60,176 bases of DNA from Roseitranquillus sediminis. GTDB taxonomy: Bacteria; Pseudomonadota; Alphaproteobacteria; Rhodobacterales; Rhodobacteraceae. The stretch covers positions 1 through 60,176 of the forward strand of contig NZ_JAFFOB010000011.1 of the NCBI RefSeq assembly GCF_016918935.1, given 5' to 3'. Below are positions 51,569 through 60,176 of this stretch, in pieces. How positions within the stretch are numbered: the first letter of the stretch is position 1; every line of letters begins with the position of its first letter. The position numbers and the translations under genes are program-made. The notes under the pieces were generated by a model that searched no databases, was not told the origin of the DNA, and worked only from the letters and a program-made list of their open reading frames with translations.

Positions 51569-54500
51569 TCATCCAGCCAAAGGTGAAAGATCTACTGTCG
51601 CGTAAACGATAAACGACGGCGCCTTGTAGCGGTGCTTGATGTAGAGGTGCAGCGTGGAGCCGTCGAGATGGCACTTGGTGGACTGGATGTAGCCGTCGTG
51701 ATCTGCGGCTCGCTCTGCGCTGTTGTAACTGCCATCCGCCGCGTCGTAGTACTGTCCGGTCGCCTCGTAGAGAATGATCGGCGGGCCTGAGATAAAACCG
51801 TCAGAACCGAGCGGCGCAATGCAGACATACCGCTTGTTCGGGTCGCGAAAGCTGGACCAACGGGCACTGTTGGCTCTATTCATGTGCGAAAGCACATAGC
51901 GCTGACCACGGAAGGTGAAGATGTCTAGCGGTGCCTCCAATCGCAAACCTGGCGGGCAGAATTGTTGCTGGTTCCATCGCCGGTAGTACGGCTTTGGGTC
52001 GGGTGGGGCGATAAACCAGTCCATGTTCCAGTTTCGGCCGTCCGTTGAGGTGGAACGGGCATATGTATGGTCTGACCGGTCTGCTCCAAGGTGCCATGCC
52101 TCCCAATCGTCGGGTCCGTTTCGGACGACGACGGCATAGCCGCGATGGTTGAAAACTTGGTTCGGATGGTAGTTGCGAACGGGAAGCACGGTCTTTTCAT
52201 AGACCCAGCTCCCACGCAGGAGCGAGTTGCTCGTGATGAGGCGCGTCTCCTGCGGTGAGTTGTAGCCGGTGCTGCCATCGTTTTCTGCGACGGAGCGGCC
52301 CATATCGTGATAATAGAGCCAGAACGGACGGCCATTCACGTCGTCTGGATTGTAGACTAGGCACGGTGTCTCGGATGAAACGTGATAGCCGGAGATGTCA
52401 GCATTCTTCGCACCTGGCTCACCCGAGGCGCCTGCCGCCCAGATACGCTCCCACGAAGCAGGCGGGACCGAAGGGTCTTCGCTGAACCCAACCACTATAC
52501 CGCCGCCCGAATGGTCGGACGACATGAACCACACGTAGTCGCCATGGCTGTCTGCCAGCGCGCTGTTCATGCCTCGCAGGTGGTACGGCTTGCACCAGTA
52601 GAGATCGTCGGCAACCGACGCCGTGTTTTTGAGCCAGCCGGTATGCGTCAGGAGCGTCGTGCCGTCCCAGGTCGTGCCGCCCCCGGTCTGCACTGTGGCC
52701 GGAAGCTCTTGCAGTTCGGGCCATGAGCCTAGGCGATCCGTGACTTCTGAGGTCGCGCGTCCAGCCATTCCGTTTGCGAACCATGTTAGGTCCGCCTCAG
52801 ACGGGATGTCGCGTGTGATACACAATTTTCCAAGATCGACCGCTGCTCCTCCCGAACTGATTTTACTGAGGTAAGGGGCGATCTCCATCTGGTTTTCGGG
52901 CATGGCAACCGATTGCGTTACCCAAGTCGCGCCATCCGAAGACCGCTTGATGAAGGCATTCTTCCCGTCCCAGCCATACGCGACATACAACAGACTGTTG
53001 TTGGTCGGCACTCCGTTCATGTCCAGATTAACGCTAGAGCCACTGCCGTTGAGTAGGCTCAAACGGAGAACGCCGACATGACTATTCCATTTGAAAAGAG
53101 GACCACCGCTCCACGCGCTAGGGGCTCCGGCAGAAAGCAGCGTGTTGTTTGTGGTGAAACTGTTTCGCCAGCGGAAGAAGCCATGCACGCACCAAGGCCG
53201 TTCGCCAGCAAGCATGATGCCATCCGCCGAACTACCGATGATCGCGTCGCCGCCTGCTTTGTCCTGCGTTCGGGCGAGCACGAGGCCATTGGCCTCAATA
53301 ACTTGCGTCACGTCCGGGTCATTCCGCTTAAGATACGTGGAAGGATAAACCGCGTTCTGGAAGTCGCCAGTCGCTTCGTCCATCGGGTAGTAGCCGATGG
53401 TTTGCGATGTCACGGCGGGTTCTTCCTCAACTGGCGGCGATGCCGTCTGATCCGTGGTCGCATCGATAGTGAAGGTACCGCCGCTGGCGAGCACAGTGAA
53501 TGCGCCTTGGAACCAGCCAGCATCCGGCAGCATATCGCCCACTTGAGCTCCGGTCACGCCTGCTCCGGTGATGATCCGCTCGCCAGCCTTGCTCAGGTCG
53601 ATCTTCGCCGTCCATGTCCCGGTACGCGCTGGGCCGGTGATCGTCAGATCGCCCTTGTAGGTCTCCGTGACGTTGACCCGTAGCTCGGCAAGTTGGCCCC
53701 AAAGTGTCATACTCTCGGTTCCTGTGAGTTTCGCGTGGCTGAAAAGCGGCTGATTGGTGGATCCGTTGAGCACGGCCAGAGCGCCCGTGTTGCCCGAGGC
53801 AGTCACGTCCCAGCATGGGTGGGGATAGATGCGATCAGCGCCCGCAGGCAGTTCGGCTAGATCGGTTGTGACGGAGGCCGTGCCGCCCAATTCGGAAAAC
53901 GCCATGATGGTCGCAATGTCGAGCACCTGACCGCTGCTGTTGGAGAGGGCGATCCGCGTACCGGGAACCGCCCACTCGCGACCGAATACGGCGACGCCTT
54001 CAAACCCGGCGTCGCTCTTGGAGAACACACCCGCATCGAAGGTCACGTCAGCCAGCAGAACGGCGCGGCTGTTCCAGGTCAGCGTGGCCGCCGAGCTGTT
54101 CTCGATCACCACGCTGTCGCTGCGTCCGTAGGCGGCAGGACTGATCTTGACCGTGCCGGAAACCGTCGTATTCCTGATCTCCGTATTTCGAACCGTTCCA
54201 TTGATGTTGTTACAGGTGTGATCCTCGATCACCATGCGGTCGATGCCGGCGGACTGGACGATGTGGGTGGTGGCAGAGCCGCGCCGGATCGTCAGCGTCT
54301 CCACGAGCTTGTCGTGCTCGGGCGCATTCATATCGCAGTCGGTGAAGGTGAGGGTCTTGGCAGCCGAGGGCCAGAGGCTGTTCGGCGTGGCCGTCATTCC
54401 GGTGAAGTCAACGTTCTCAAACTTGAGCGAGCGGCCTGCCATCGCTACCTGACCAGAGGCCAGCGTCGGCCATGTCAGATCGCGGAGCGTGACCTGTGTG

Positions 54501-55513
54501 TCCCACGATGGGTCGAGAACGTAGAGCGTCGCCGGTCCGCCCTGATCCGCCTCGAAGTTGCGATAGTTCCCGAGTCCTGTACCGGTCGCGACCACTGTTG
54601 CCGTGGCCCCGGATGTCTGCCCGGTCAAGGTCTCTCCGGCTGCCACCGACTTGCCCACGAGGCTGTCGAGAGTGAAGCGGACACCATCTGTCGCGCCGTT
54701 GAAGTTCGATGGGTAAGAATGGACCTCCAGACCCGTTGCGCCACCCGATGCCGTGACCAGCTCGCCCGCCTGGAATGTGCCCGACAGGCCCGAGATGTTC
54801 GTCGCCTGCTGAAGCGTCGCGCCGTTCCAGTAGACCGGATAAGTGTCCGGGTAGGCGTTCCTAGTGGCCGCCGTGAGCGTGATGGTTCCCGCCCCGGCAT
54901 CAACCGAAGCGACCTGCGCGTACTCGAATACCTGTGGGTTCGTCGGGTAGCCGTAGCCCATCGTGTCCCATGCCGAGAGCAGAACCCAATCGCCCTCGCT
55001 CACGAGCGCCATGAGCGTGGCGAGGTCGCGGTTGGGGTTGCCGGTCGGGTCGCCCAAGGAAACGGGAAGCCGCGCCGGGTCGACGTTCTTGACCATCAGG
55101 ACGGTATCGCCTTCCGATACCGCCTCAAGTCTTAGCGATTTCTGCGCGGTTTGCTGCTGCCCACCGCCGCCCACCCGGCGGTTGTCGGCAAAGGTGGCGG
55201 GACCGATGACCGTTAGGTTGTCGATGCCCTGCATCCAGTTCGTGCCCTGGACGTAGGCGCCCTCGGGAACGGTCAGCGTGATCGGCAGGGTCTGGGCCTG
55301 AGCCCAGGTCTGGAAGTTCTTGAAGGCGGTCGCGTTGTTCGTTATGCCGTCGCCTACAGCGCCGTAGTCGGTGACGATGTTGGCGAAGAGGGCATTCTTT
55401 TCGCCCGGCTCGACGATTATGTCTCCCGGATCGACCGTGATGTCTTCCAGTTCAGCCGCACCGGAAATGCGGATGGTGAACGAGATCGTTATCCCGCTGG
55501 AAATTCCTGACAT
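51569..55513 (-). CDS. Giant beta-helix and propeller protein, possible polysaccharide depolymerase or adhesin
   Basis: The protein has 1314 residues from ATG 55513 (MSGISSGITISFTIRISGAA); the frame opens further upstream, but those residues are Arg-rich shadow sequence. Near residue 50, VTDYGAVGDGITNNATAFKN marks a pectate-lyase-like right-handed beta-helix as in phage tailspikes, with GETLTGQTSGATATVV inside. The middle (IGYYPMDEATGDFQNAVYPS onwards) looks like a LamG/concanavalin domain. The C-terminal third (PCLVYNPDDVNGRPFWLYYH, then GPPIILYEATGQYYDAADGS) looks like a GH43-like propeller. There is no N-terminal signal peptide. It probably acts on or binds the polysaccharide, but no catalytic residues can be assigned. 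Confidence 0.75.
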   Translation of the reverse strand: MSGISSGITISFTIRISGAAELEDITVDPGDIIVEPGEKNALFANIVTDYGAVGDGITNNATAFKNFQTWAQAQTLPITLTVPEGAYVQGTNWMQGIDNLTVIGPATFADNRRVGGGGQQQTAQKSLRLEAVSEGDTVLMVKNVDPARLPVSLGDPTGNPNRDLATLMALVSEGDWVLLSAWDTMGYGYPTNPQVFEYAQVASVDAGAGTITLTAATRNAYPDTYPVYWNGATLQQATNISGLSGTFQAGELVTASGGATGLEVHSYPSNFNGATDGVRFTLDSLVGKSVAAGETLTGQTSGATATVVATGTGLGNYRNFEADQGGPATLYVLDPSWDTQVTLRDLTWPTLASGQVAMAGRSLKFENVDFTGMTATPNSLWPSAAKTLTFTDCDMNAPEHDKLVETLTIRRGSATTHIVQSAGIDRMVIEDHTCNNINGTVRNTEIRNTTVSGTVKISPAAYGRSDSVVIENSSAATLTWNSRAVLLADVTFDAGVFSKSDAGFEGVAVFGREWAVPGTRIALSNSSGQVLDIATIMAFSELGGTASVTTDLAELPAGADRIYPHPCWDVTASGNTGALAVLNGSTNQPLFSHAKLTGTESMTLWGQLAELRVNVTETYKGDLTITGPARTGTWTAKIDLSKAGERIITGAGVTGAQVGDMLPDAGWFQGAFTVLASGGTFTIDATTDQTASPPVEEEPAVTSQTIGYYPMDEATGDFQNAVYPSTYLKRNDPDVTQVIEANGLVLARTQDKAGGDAIIGSSADGIMLAGERPWCVHGFFRWRNSFTTNNTLLSAGAPSAWSGGPLFKWNSHVGVLRLSLLNGSGSSVNLDMNGVPTNNSLLYVAYGWDGKNAFIKRSSDGATWVTQSVAMPENQMEIAPYLSKISSGGAAVDLGKLCITRDIPSEADLTWFANGMAGRATSEVTDRLGSWPELQELPATVQTGGGTTWDGTTLLTHTGWLKNTASVADDLYWCKPYHLRGMNSALADSHGDYVWFMSSDHSGGGIVVGFSEDPSVPPASWERIWAAGASGEPGAKNADISGYHVSSETPCLVYNPDDVNGRPFWLYYHDMGRSVAENDGSTGYNSPQETRLITSNSLLRGSWVYEKTVLPVRNYHPNQVFNHRGYAVVVRNGPDDWEAWHLGADRSDHTYARSTSTDGRNWNMDWFIAPPDPKPYYRRWNQQQFCPPGLRLEAPLDIFTFRGQRYVLSHMNRANSARWSSFRDPNKRYVCIAPLGSDGFISGPPIILYEATGQYYDAADGSYNSAERAADHDGYIQSTKCHLDGSTLHLYIKHRYKAPSFIVYATVDLSPLAG

Positions 55514-55937
55514 CAAAACGTCCCTTCGGTTCGGCAGATAGCGATTGCGGCTGCTTCCCATTCCAGGTCCGTGGCTTGATGAGGAACGTGGGCTGCAGCG
55601 TGAGCGATTTGTTGGCCGCTGTCGACAGCGGGAGCGGAGTGGTCGAGGCAGGCACGGTGCCCCTGCAGGCCTCCCGGGGTGCCCGCACCGGCTCTTCCGT
55701 GGACCCGCTTGAAGTCCGGATGAACTTCTCAGTGATGTCTTCACGTTAGCTAACCGCGCCGCTCTATCCGGCGCAGAATATGCAACAGCACCGGCTTAAG
55801 CGCGCCCACCGGACAGAGGACGCACAAGCCCTCCGCTTGGCGGTCTGGAACGTCGCAGGCCGTTGACAGCGCGACGCCGCGTGGGGTCTTTGCGGACGGG
55901 CCGGGACGTATTTTCAGTTCAAGGAGTTTTTCATCCG
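55514..55937. other. Intergenic region between the giant protein and the UDP-xylose synthase gene
   Basis: I see no gene I would defend. A 56-codon frame on the plus strand (55579-55749) is open but matches no family I know. TTGACA at 55863-55868 could belong to the promoter of the next gene, and AAGGAG at 55921-55926 is its ribosome-binding site. Confidence 0.45.
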
Positions 55938-56909
55938 ATGACCCGCCTTTACGACAGCCGCAAGCGCATCCTGGTGACCGGCGGCGCCGGCTTCCTCGGC
56001 TCCCACCTCATCGACCGGCTCCTCGAGCAGGGGCACGAGGTGCTCTGCGCCGACAATCTGTTCACCGGCACGAAACGCAACATCGACCATCTGCACAATC
56101 ACCCGCGCTTCGAGTTCCTGCGCCACGACGTCACCTTCCCGCTCTACGTGGAGGTTGACGAGATCTACAACCTCGCCTGCCCCGCCTCGCCGATCCACTA
56201 CCAGCACGACCCGGTGCAGACGACGAAGACCTCGGTGCATGGTGCCATCAACATGCTGGGCCTCGCCAAGCGCCTGCGCTGCAAGGTGTTCCAGGCCTCG
56301 ACCAGCGAGGTCTATGGCGACCCCCACGTCCACCCCCAGCCAGAGACCTACTGGGGTAACGTCAACCCGGTCGGGCTCCGGTCCTGCTACGACGAGGGCA
56401 AGCGCTGCGCCGAGACGCTCTTCTTCGACTACCACCGCCAGCACGGGCTGCAGATCAAGGTCGCCCGGATCTTCAACACCTACGGGCCGCGCATGCACCA
56501 TGCCGACGGCCGCGTCGTGTCGAACTTCGTCGTCCAGGCGCTCCGCGGCGCGCCGATCACCATCTATGGCGAGGGCCGGCAGACGCGCTCCTTCTGCTAC
56601 GTCGACGACCTGGTGGAGGGCTTCATCCGGCTGATGGAGAGCGATGACAACGTCACCGGTCCGGTGAACCTCGGCAACCCCGGCGAGTTCACCATCCGCG
56701 AGCTGGCCGAGCAGGTGATCGCGCAGACCGGCTCCCGCTCGGAGCTGGTCTTCGGCGAGCTGCCGCAGGACGACCCCAAGCAGCGCCGCCCCGACATCGG
56801 GCAGGCCAAGGCCAAGCTCGGCTGGGAACCCCAGGTGCCGCTCGAGGAGGGCCTCGCCCGCACCATCACCTATTTCCGCGACCTCCTGCCCGAGCTCGAG
56901 GTGGCGTGA
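55938..56909 (+). CDS. UDP-glucuronate decarboxylase (UDP-xylose synthase)
   Basis: The 323-residue SDR enzyme has [60 protein letters not shown] and the catalytic [13 protein letters not shown]. The [12 protein letters not shown] block is diagnostic of UXS enzymes, which turn UDP-glucuronate into UDP-xylose. AAGGAG stands before ATG 55938. The last four bases overlap the acyltransferase gene (ATGA). Confidence 0.94.
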   Translation: MTRLYDSRKRILVTGGAGFLGSHLIDRLLEQGHEVLCADNLFTGTKRNIDHLHNHPRFEFLRHDVTFPLYVEVDEIYNLACPASPIHYQHDPVQTTKTSVHGAINMLGLAKRLRCKVFQASTSEVYGDPHVHPQPETYWGNVNPVGLRSCYDEGKRCAETLFFDYHRQHGLQIKVARIFNTYGPRMHHADGRVVSNFVVQALRGAPITIYGEGRQTRSFCYVDDLVEGFIRLMESDDNVTGPVNLGNPGEFTIRELAEQVIAQTGSRSELVFGELPQDDPKQRRPDIGQAKAKLGWEPQVPLEEGLARTITYFRDLLPELEVA

Positions 56910-57979
56910 TGGCTGCGGCCGGGGCCGGTAGAGCACACACCCGCATTCCTTCGATCGAGGTTCTGCGAGGGCTGGCAGCTCTCTCTGTGACCTGGTTTCA
57001 TCTTACAAACGGGTACGAGGGTAACTGGGTACGCGACAGCGGAAGATACGGATGGTTGGGAGTCGAAGCTTTTTTCGTCATCTCAGGCGTAGTCATCCCG
57101 CTATCCATCCGAGCAGGATTTCCGTCCTTCTCAATACGAGACTTTCCGGTCTACATGGCCCGCCGTCTCATCCGCCTTGAACCGCCGTACCTGATCAGCG
57201 TGCTCCTGGTGATCGCTTTATGGGAACTGTCTTCCCGAGCTCCCGGATTTGCCGGTGAACCGCCAAGCTGGACCGTTCCTCAAGTGCTCTCCCATATCGC
57301 CTACGCAACGCCCTTGACACCGTGGGACTGGCTGCAACCGGTATACTGGACGTTGGCCTACGAGTTCGTCTTCTACATCGTCGTCGGTTTGGTGTTCTGG
57401 GTATTCGGCTACCGACGCTTCGACCTTTGGGCGAGCGCTGTAGGCTTCCTGCTTTCGACGGTTTGGATTGGTTGGATACCGCCGTTAGCGCTTCTCTTCG
57501 TGGTGGGAATTGCTGTCTTCCGGCGCATTGCGATGGAAGAACGGTTTCTTCTCACCTGTCTTGCTTTCGCGGGGTGCGCGTTCGTCATGTACCTGCGAGG
57601 TTACGGTCTTCACGCTGGCGTCGGCGTGGGTGTTGCGCTCGTCATCCTGGCTACACGGGACTGGGCTTTGACCCATGCGGCTTGGCAGCCGCTTCTGTGG
57701 CTCGGAACCTGTTCCTACTCATTGTATCTCGTCCACCTACCTATCGGAGGACGCGTGGTGAATTTGTTTGGGAGGTACATTCCAGATACCGCAACGGCGA
57801 TGTTCTTTCTGTCGTTTGCGGGCCTCACAGTCTCACTCTTGGCTGCGATTGCATTCTGGTGGCTGTTCGAGCGGTGGGCAATCCTCCTATCCCGTCGGGC
57901 CGCGCCAGGCGCGATGAAACGAGCGGCCATCTCTGGGATAGCATCAACTCGAAGCCGGTTAGGGCTGAGAGGGGACTGA
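56906..57979 (+). CDS. Acyltransferase 3 family membrane protein (OafA-like)
   Basis: The 357-residue protein has about ten hydrophobic segments. It starts with the family pattern [20 protein letters not shown] (with the conserved His), then [20 protein letters not shown] and [19 protein letters not shown]. Members move acyl groups, usually acetyl, to surface glycans. It is GC-poorer than its neighbours, so it may be a transferred module between the UDP-xylose synthase and GT2 genes. Confidence 0.92.
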   Translation: MMAAAGAGRAHTRIPSIEVLRGLAALSVTWFHLTNGYEGNWVRDSGRYGWLGVEAFFVISGVVIPLSIRAGFPSFSIRDFPVYMARRLIRLEPPYLISVLLVIALWELSSRAPGFAGEPPSWTVPQVLSHIAYATPLTPWDWLQPVYWTLAYEFVFYIVVGLVFWVFGYRRFDLWASAVGFLLSTVWIGWIPPLALLFVVGIAVFRRIAMEERFLLTCLAFAGCAFVMYLRGYGLHAGVGVGVALVILATRDWALTHAAWQPLLWLGTCSYSLYLVHLPIGGRVVNLFGRYIPDTATAMFFLSFAGLTVSLLAAIAFWWLFERWAILLSRRAAPGAMKRAAISGIASTRSRLGLRGD

Positions 57980-57992
57980 TGCGCTTCAATCA

Positions 57993-58745
57993 GTGCTGAT
58001 CTCCGTCGTCACTGCCGTGCTCGACCGGTCGGGCACCGTCGCGGGGGCACTCGAGAGCGTGGCGTTGCAGGACCACCCCGACGTCGAGCACGTCGTGCAG
58101 GACGGGGGCTCGACCGACGGCACGCTGGAGATCGTCAGGGCGCATGCGGAGGCGGGGCGGCATCCACGCGTTGCGCTCGTCAGCGAGCGGGATGCGGGCA
58201 TCTACGACGCCATCAACCGCGGCATCGCGCGCAGCACCGGCGAGGTGGTGGGGCTGCTGCATTCCGACGATCTCTTCGCGGACCCGCGCGTCCTGCGCCG
58301 GGTCGCCGCCGCCTTCGCCGACCCGGAGGTCGATGCGGTCTACGGCGACCTCGACTACGTGACGGCCGGTGATACCGCGCGGATCGTCCGCCGCTGGCGG
58401 GCCGGCCCCTTCACGCCCCGCGCCCTGGCGCGCGGCTGGATGCCGCCGCACCCGACGCTGTTCCTGCGCCGCCGGGTGTTCGAAGCGCACGGCCTCTACG
58501 ACACCACCTACCGTATCGCCGGGGACTATGACGGCATCCTGCGCTGGTTCTCGCGGCCGGGGTTCCGCGCCGTCTACGTCCCCGAGGTGCTGGTGAAGAT
58601 GCGGGTCGGCGGCGCCTCGAACCGCTCGCTGGGCCAGATCTGGCTGAAGAGCCGCGAGGATTACCGCGCCCTGCGCCGCCACCGGATCGGCGGCCTCGGC
58701 GCCCTCGCGGTCAAGAACGTCAGCAAGCTCCGCCAGTTTCGCTGA
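57993..58745 (+). CDS. Glycosyltransferase, GT2 type (WcaE-like)
   Basis: The 250-residue enzyme has LISVVTAVLDRSGTVAGALE, VVQDGGSTDGTLEIV, ERDAGIYDAINRGIARSTGE and GLLHSDDLFADPRVL. It lacks C-terminal helices. The start is GTG 57993, 13 bases after the previous stop. It is the last gene before the IS remnants and the IS256 element. Confidence 0.9.
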   Translation: MLISVVTAVLDRSGTVAGALESVALQDHPDVEHVVQDGGSTDGTLEIVRAHAEAGRHPRVALVSERDAGIYDAINRGIARSTGEVVGLLHSDDLFADPRVLRRVAAAFADPEVDAVYGDLDYVTAGDTARIVRRWRAGPFTPRALARGWMPPHPTLFLRRRVFEAHGLYDTTYRIAGDYDGILRWFSRPGFRAVYVPEVLVKMRVGGASNRSLGQIWLKSREDYRALRRHRIGGLGALAVKNVSKLRQFR

Positions 58746-58795
58746 TTTTTTATTCGGCCCCTGGCTAGGGACCGTAGGTACGAAGGAAGCATGGG

Positions 58796-58813
58796 CGGGC
58801 GCCGCGGCGCCCG
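58796..58813. terminator. GC-only palindrome after the last GT2 gene
   Basis: CGGGCGCCGCGGCGCCCG is a perfect 18-bp palindrome 50 bases after the GT2 stop. A run of T (58745-58751) comes before it, not after it. It could end transcription from the left or be a leftover of an IS end. Confidence 0.35.
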
Positions 58814-58898
58814 GGATTCGACGATATTTCTCGCTTTCACAACTCCGCTTCGCTTCGTCGGGGCGGGCAAAAGCGCTGGTTCGCCACCGGCTGTGCTG

Positions 58899-58996
58899 TG
58901 ACCCCCGTTTTTTCCTCCATCTGAGGTTAGAGTCCGGCCGAACGAGAGGACCGGACGATGAAGCGATCGAAGTTCACTGAGGGCAGATCATCCGGC
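58899..58996 (+). mobile_element. IS3-family left-end remnant
   Basis: TGACCCCCGTTTTTTCC at 58899 looks like an IS3-type terminal repeat. It is followed by a ribosome-binding region and ATG 58958 with MKRSKFTE, the standard start of IS3 OrfA. One base appears to be lost soon after (GAGGG for GAGGAG), and the IS256 element cuts it off at 58997. Confidence 0.75.
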
Positions 58997-59004
58997 CGCC
59001 CCTG
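58997..59004. repeat. 8-bp target duplication of the IS256 element (partner of 358-365)
   Basis: CGCCCCTG precedes the terminal repeat that starts at 59005. The identical octamer follows the opposite terminal repeat at 358-365. Confidence 0.85.
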
Positions 59005-59073
59005 GATGCTGTCCCGAGGAGTGGTGTAGCTGGCGCTGATCGTCACCGTGTTGCTCGGTGCGGGCCTGCCTGA

Positions 59074-60095
59074 TCAGCCAGTCATGGTCGGCAAGCTGAT
59101 GATGAGATCATCCTTCATCGGTGCCATGGTTTCCAGCTTCATATATCTGGCTCGCTGGACGGCCCACTCGTCATTGCACTCGAGCAGCAGCGCGCCGACC
59201 AGCCGCACGATGGCGTCGTCGTTGGGGAAGATGCCGACGACGTCGGTGCGGCGCTTGATCTCGCCGTTCAGGCGCTCGATCAGGTTCGTTGAGTGCAACT
59301 GGGTCCGGTGCTCCTTCGGGAACGACATGTAGGCGGGGACGTCGTGCTCGGCTTCGTCCATGATCGTGGCGAGCTTCGGCACCTTCGGCCTGATCTGGTC
59401 GGCGACGGCGCGCCACTGGGTGCTGGCCGCCTCGGCGGTGTCCTGGGCGAAGGCGGTGGCGATGAAGGCCGAGACCACCCGCCGTCCACTCTTGCCGGCA
59501 TGGGCGAGAACATTCCTTTGAAAATGCACGCGGCAGCGTTGCCAGGTCGCGCTCAGGACCTTGCTGACCGCCGCCTTGATGCCTTCGTGCGCGTCGGAGA
59601 TCACCAGCTTCACGCCGCGCAGCCCGCGCCGGGTCAGCCTGCGCAGGAACTCGGTCCAGATCGGCTCGGCTTCGGAGGTGCCGACCTTGAGGCCGAGGAC
59701 TTCCCGCCGGTCATCGGTGTTCACGCCGACGGCGATGATGACGGCGACCGAGACGATCCGCCCACCTCGCCGCACCGTGAGATACGTCGCGTCGATCCAG
59801 AGGTATGGCCAATCGCCCTCGATCGGGCGCTCGAGGAACGCCTTCACCTTGCCGTCGATCTCCTCGCACAGGCGACTGACCTGGCTCTTCGAGATGCCGG
59901 ACATTCCCATCGCCTTCACCAGGTCGTCCACCGATCGCGTGGAGATGCCCTGCACGTAGGCCTCCTGAATCACCGCGGTCAGAGCCTTCTCCGCCATCCG
60001 GCGCGGCTCGAGGAAGCCGGGGAAGTAGCTGCCCTTCCTCAGCTTCGGGATGCGCAGTTCCACGGTCCCGGCGCGGGTGTCCCAGTCTCGATCAC
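59074..60095 (-). pseudogene. C-terminal part of the split IS256-family transposase
   Basis: This segment continues [20 protein letters not shown] to the stop and holds the DDE residues in [26 protein letters not shown] and [13 protein letters not shown]. The N-terminal 59 residues are at 77-254. An open frame begins at 60168, but its first residues come from the inserted IS. The transposase is therefore inactive unless the inserted IS leaves precisely. Confidence 0.9.
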
Positions 60096-60100
60096 GATAT

Positions 60101-60176
60101 TGAACTGGCCCCCGTTTCGACCGGACCCCCAGGCATAGCCATGGAGGCTTAGGCATATGCCTGAGCACGTGCTCAT
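60101..60176 (+). mobile_element. Other end fragment of the IS inserted in the IS256 element
   Basis: The fragment begins TGAACTGGCCCCCGTTTCG and is the inverted partner of the fragment at 1-76. Both fragments are exactly 76 bases long. That symmetry is what a short-read assembly gives when it stops at a multi-copy repeat, so the missing middle of the IS probably has other copies in the genome. Confidence 0.75.

Noticed and set aside
55579-55749. 56-codon plus-strand frame upstream of the UDP-xylose synthase gene
   Set aside because: It is free of stops and looks partly protein-like, but there is no ribosome-binding site and no recognisable family.
58961-59035. IS3 OrfA as a functional gene
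   Set aside because: The frame is shifted soon after MKRSKFTE and then cut by the IS256 element.
1-60176. tRNA or rRNA genes
   Set aside because: I saw no tRNA-like or rRNA-like conserved words on either strand; a covariance-model scan would be decisive and was not possible here.

Overview
The window is GC-rich (roughly two thirds G+C by eye). Its RepA/RPA-type initiator, RepAB-like partition genes and EPS-associated MarR regulator point to an alphaproteobacterium, most likely of the Rhodobacterales; this placement is an inference. It looks like an almost complete circular plasmid of about 60 kb. An IS256-family element lies across the two ends of the window, with matching 8-bp target duplications on its outer edges. 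A second IS had inserted into that IS256 element, leaving a 5-bp target duplication. The window begins and ends 76 bases inside the two ends of this second IS.

Backbone (about 366-11000). Five iterons lead into repA. They are followed by an array of fourteen palindromes that fit the repABC parS pattern, split by a parDE toxin-antitoxin pair, and then parB and parA on the minus strand. Next comes a minus-strand protein carrying motifs A, B and C of a family A (Pol I/T7 RNAP-like) polymerase palm. After it lie a secreted alpha/beta hydrolase and a vapB antitoxin with a decayed vapC.

Surface polysaccharide, first block (10679-31399). A MarR-type EPS regulator is coupled to a Wzm/Wzt ABC exporter. 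Fifteen glycosyltransferases, two hexapeptide acyltransferases and a Wzy-like polymerase follow, nearly all in one direction with gene overlaps or short gaps. GC-poor modules alternate with GC-rich ones, and several borders fall inside genes.

Lasso peptide cluster (31413-39643). The order is nucleotidyltransferase, 46-residue precursor, B1 (RRE), B2 (protease), C (cyclase), HPr-kinase-like kinase, ABC exporter, and an exostosin-like glycosyltransferase whose start overlaps the exporter stop. The precursor ends in serine, the residue phosphorylated by the kinase of the paeninodin class. This is the most interesting system in the window.

Surface polysaccharide, second block (39689-58745). A minus-strand set encodes a priming sugar transferase, a NusG/RfaH-like protein and a Wzc-type tyrosine kinase. 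Then come two exported proteins of unknown role, an O-antigen ligase, a VanZ-like protein, fcl and gmd (GDP-fucose), a PPP-type phosphatase, IS remnants, a 1314-residue beta-helix/propeller protein, a UDP-xylose synthase, an OafA-type acyltransferase and a last GT2. No Wzx flippase or Wza outer-membrane channel was found, so export must use Wzm/Wzt or chromosomal partners. No rRNA, tRNA or CRISPR array was seen.
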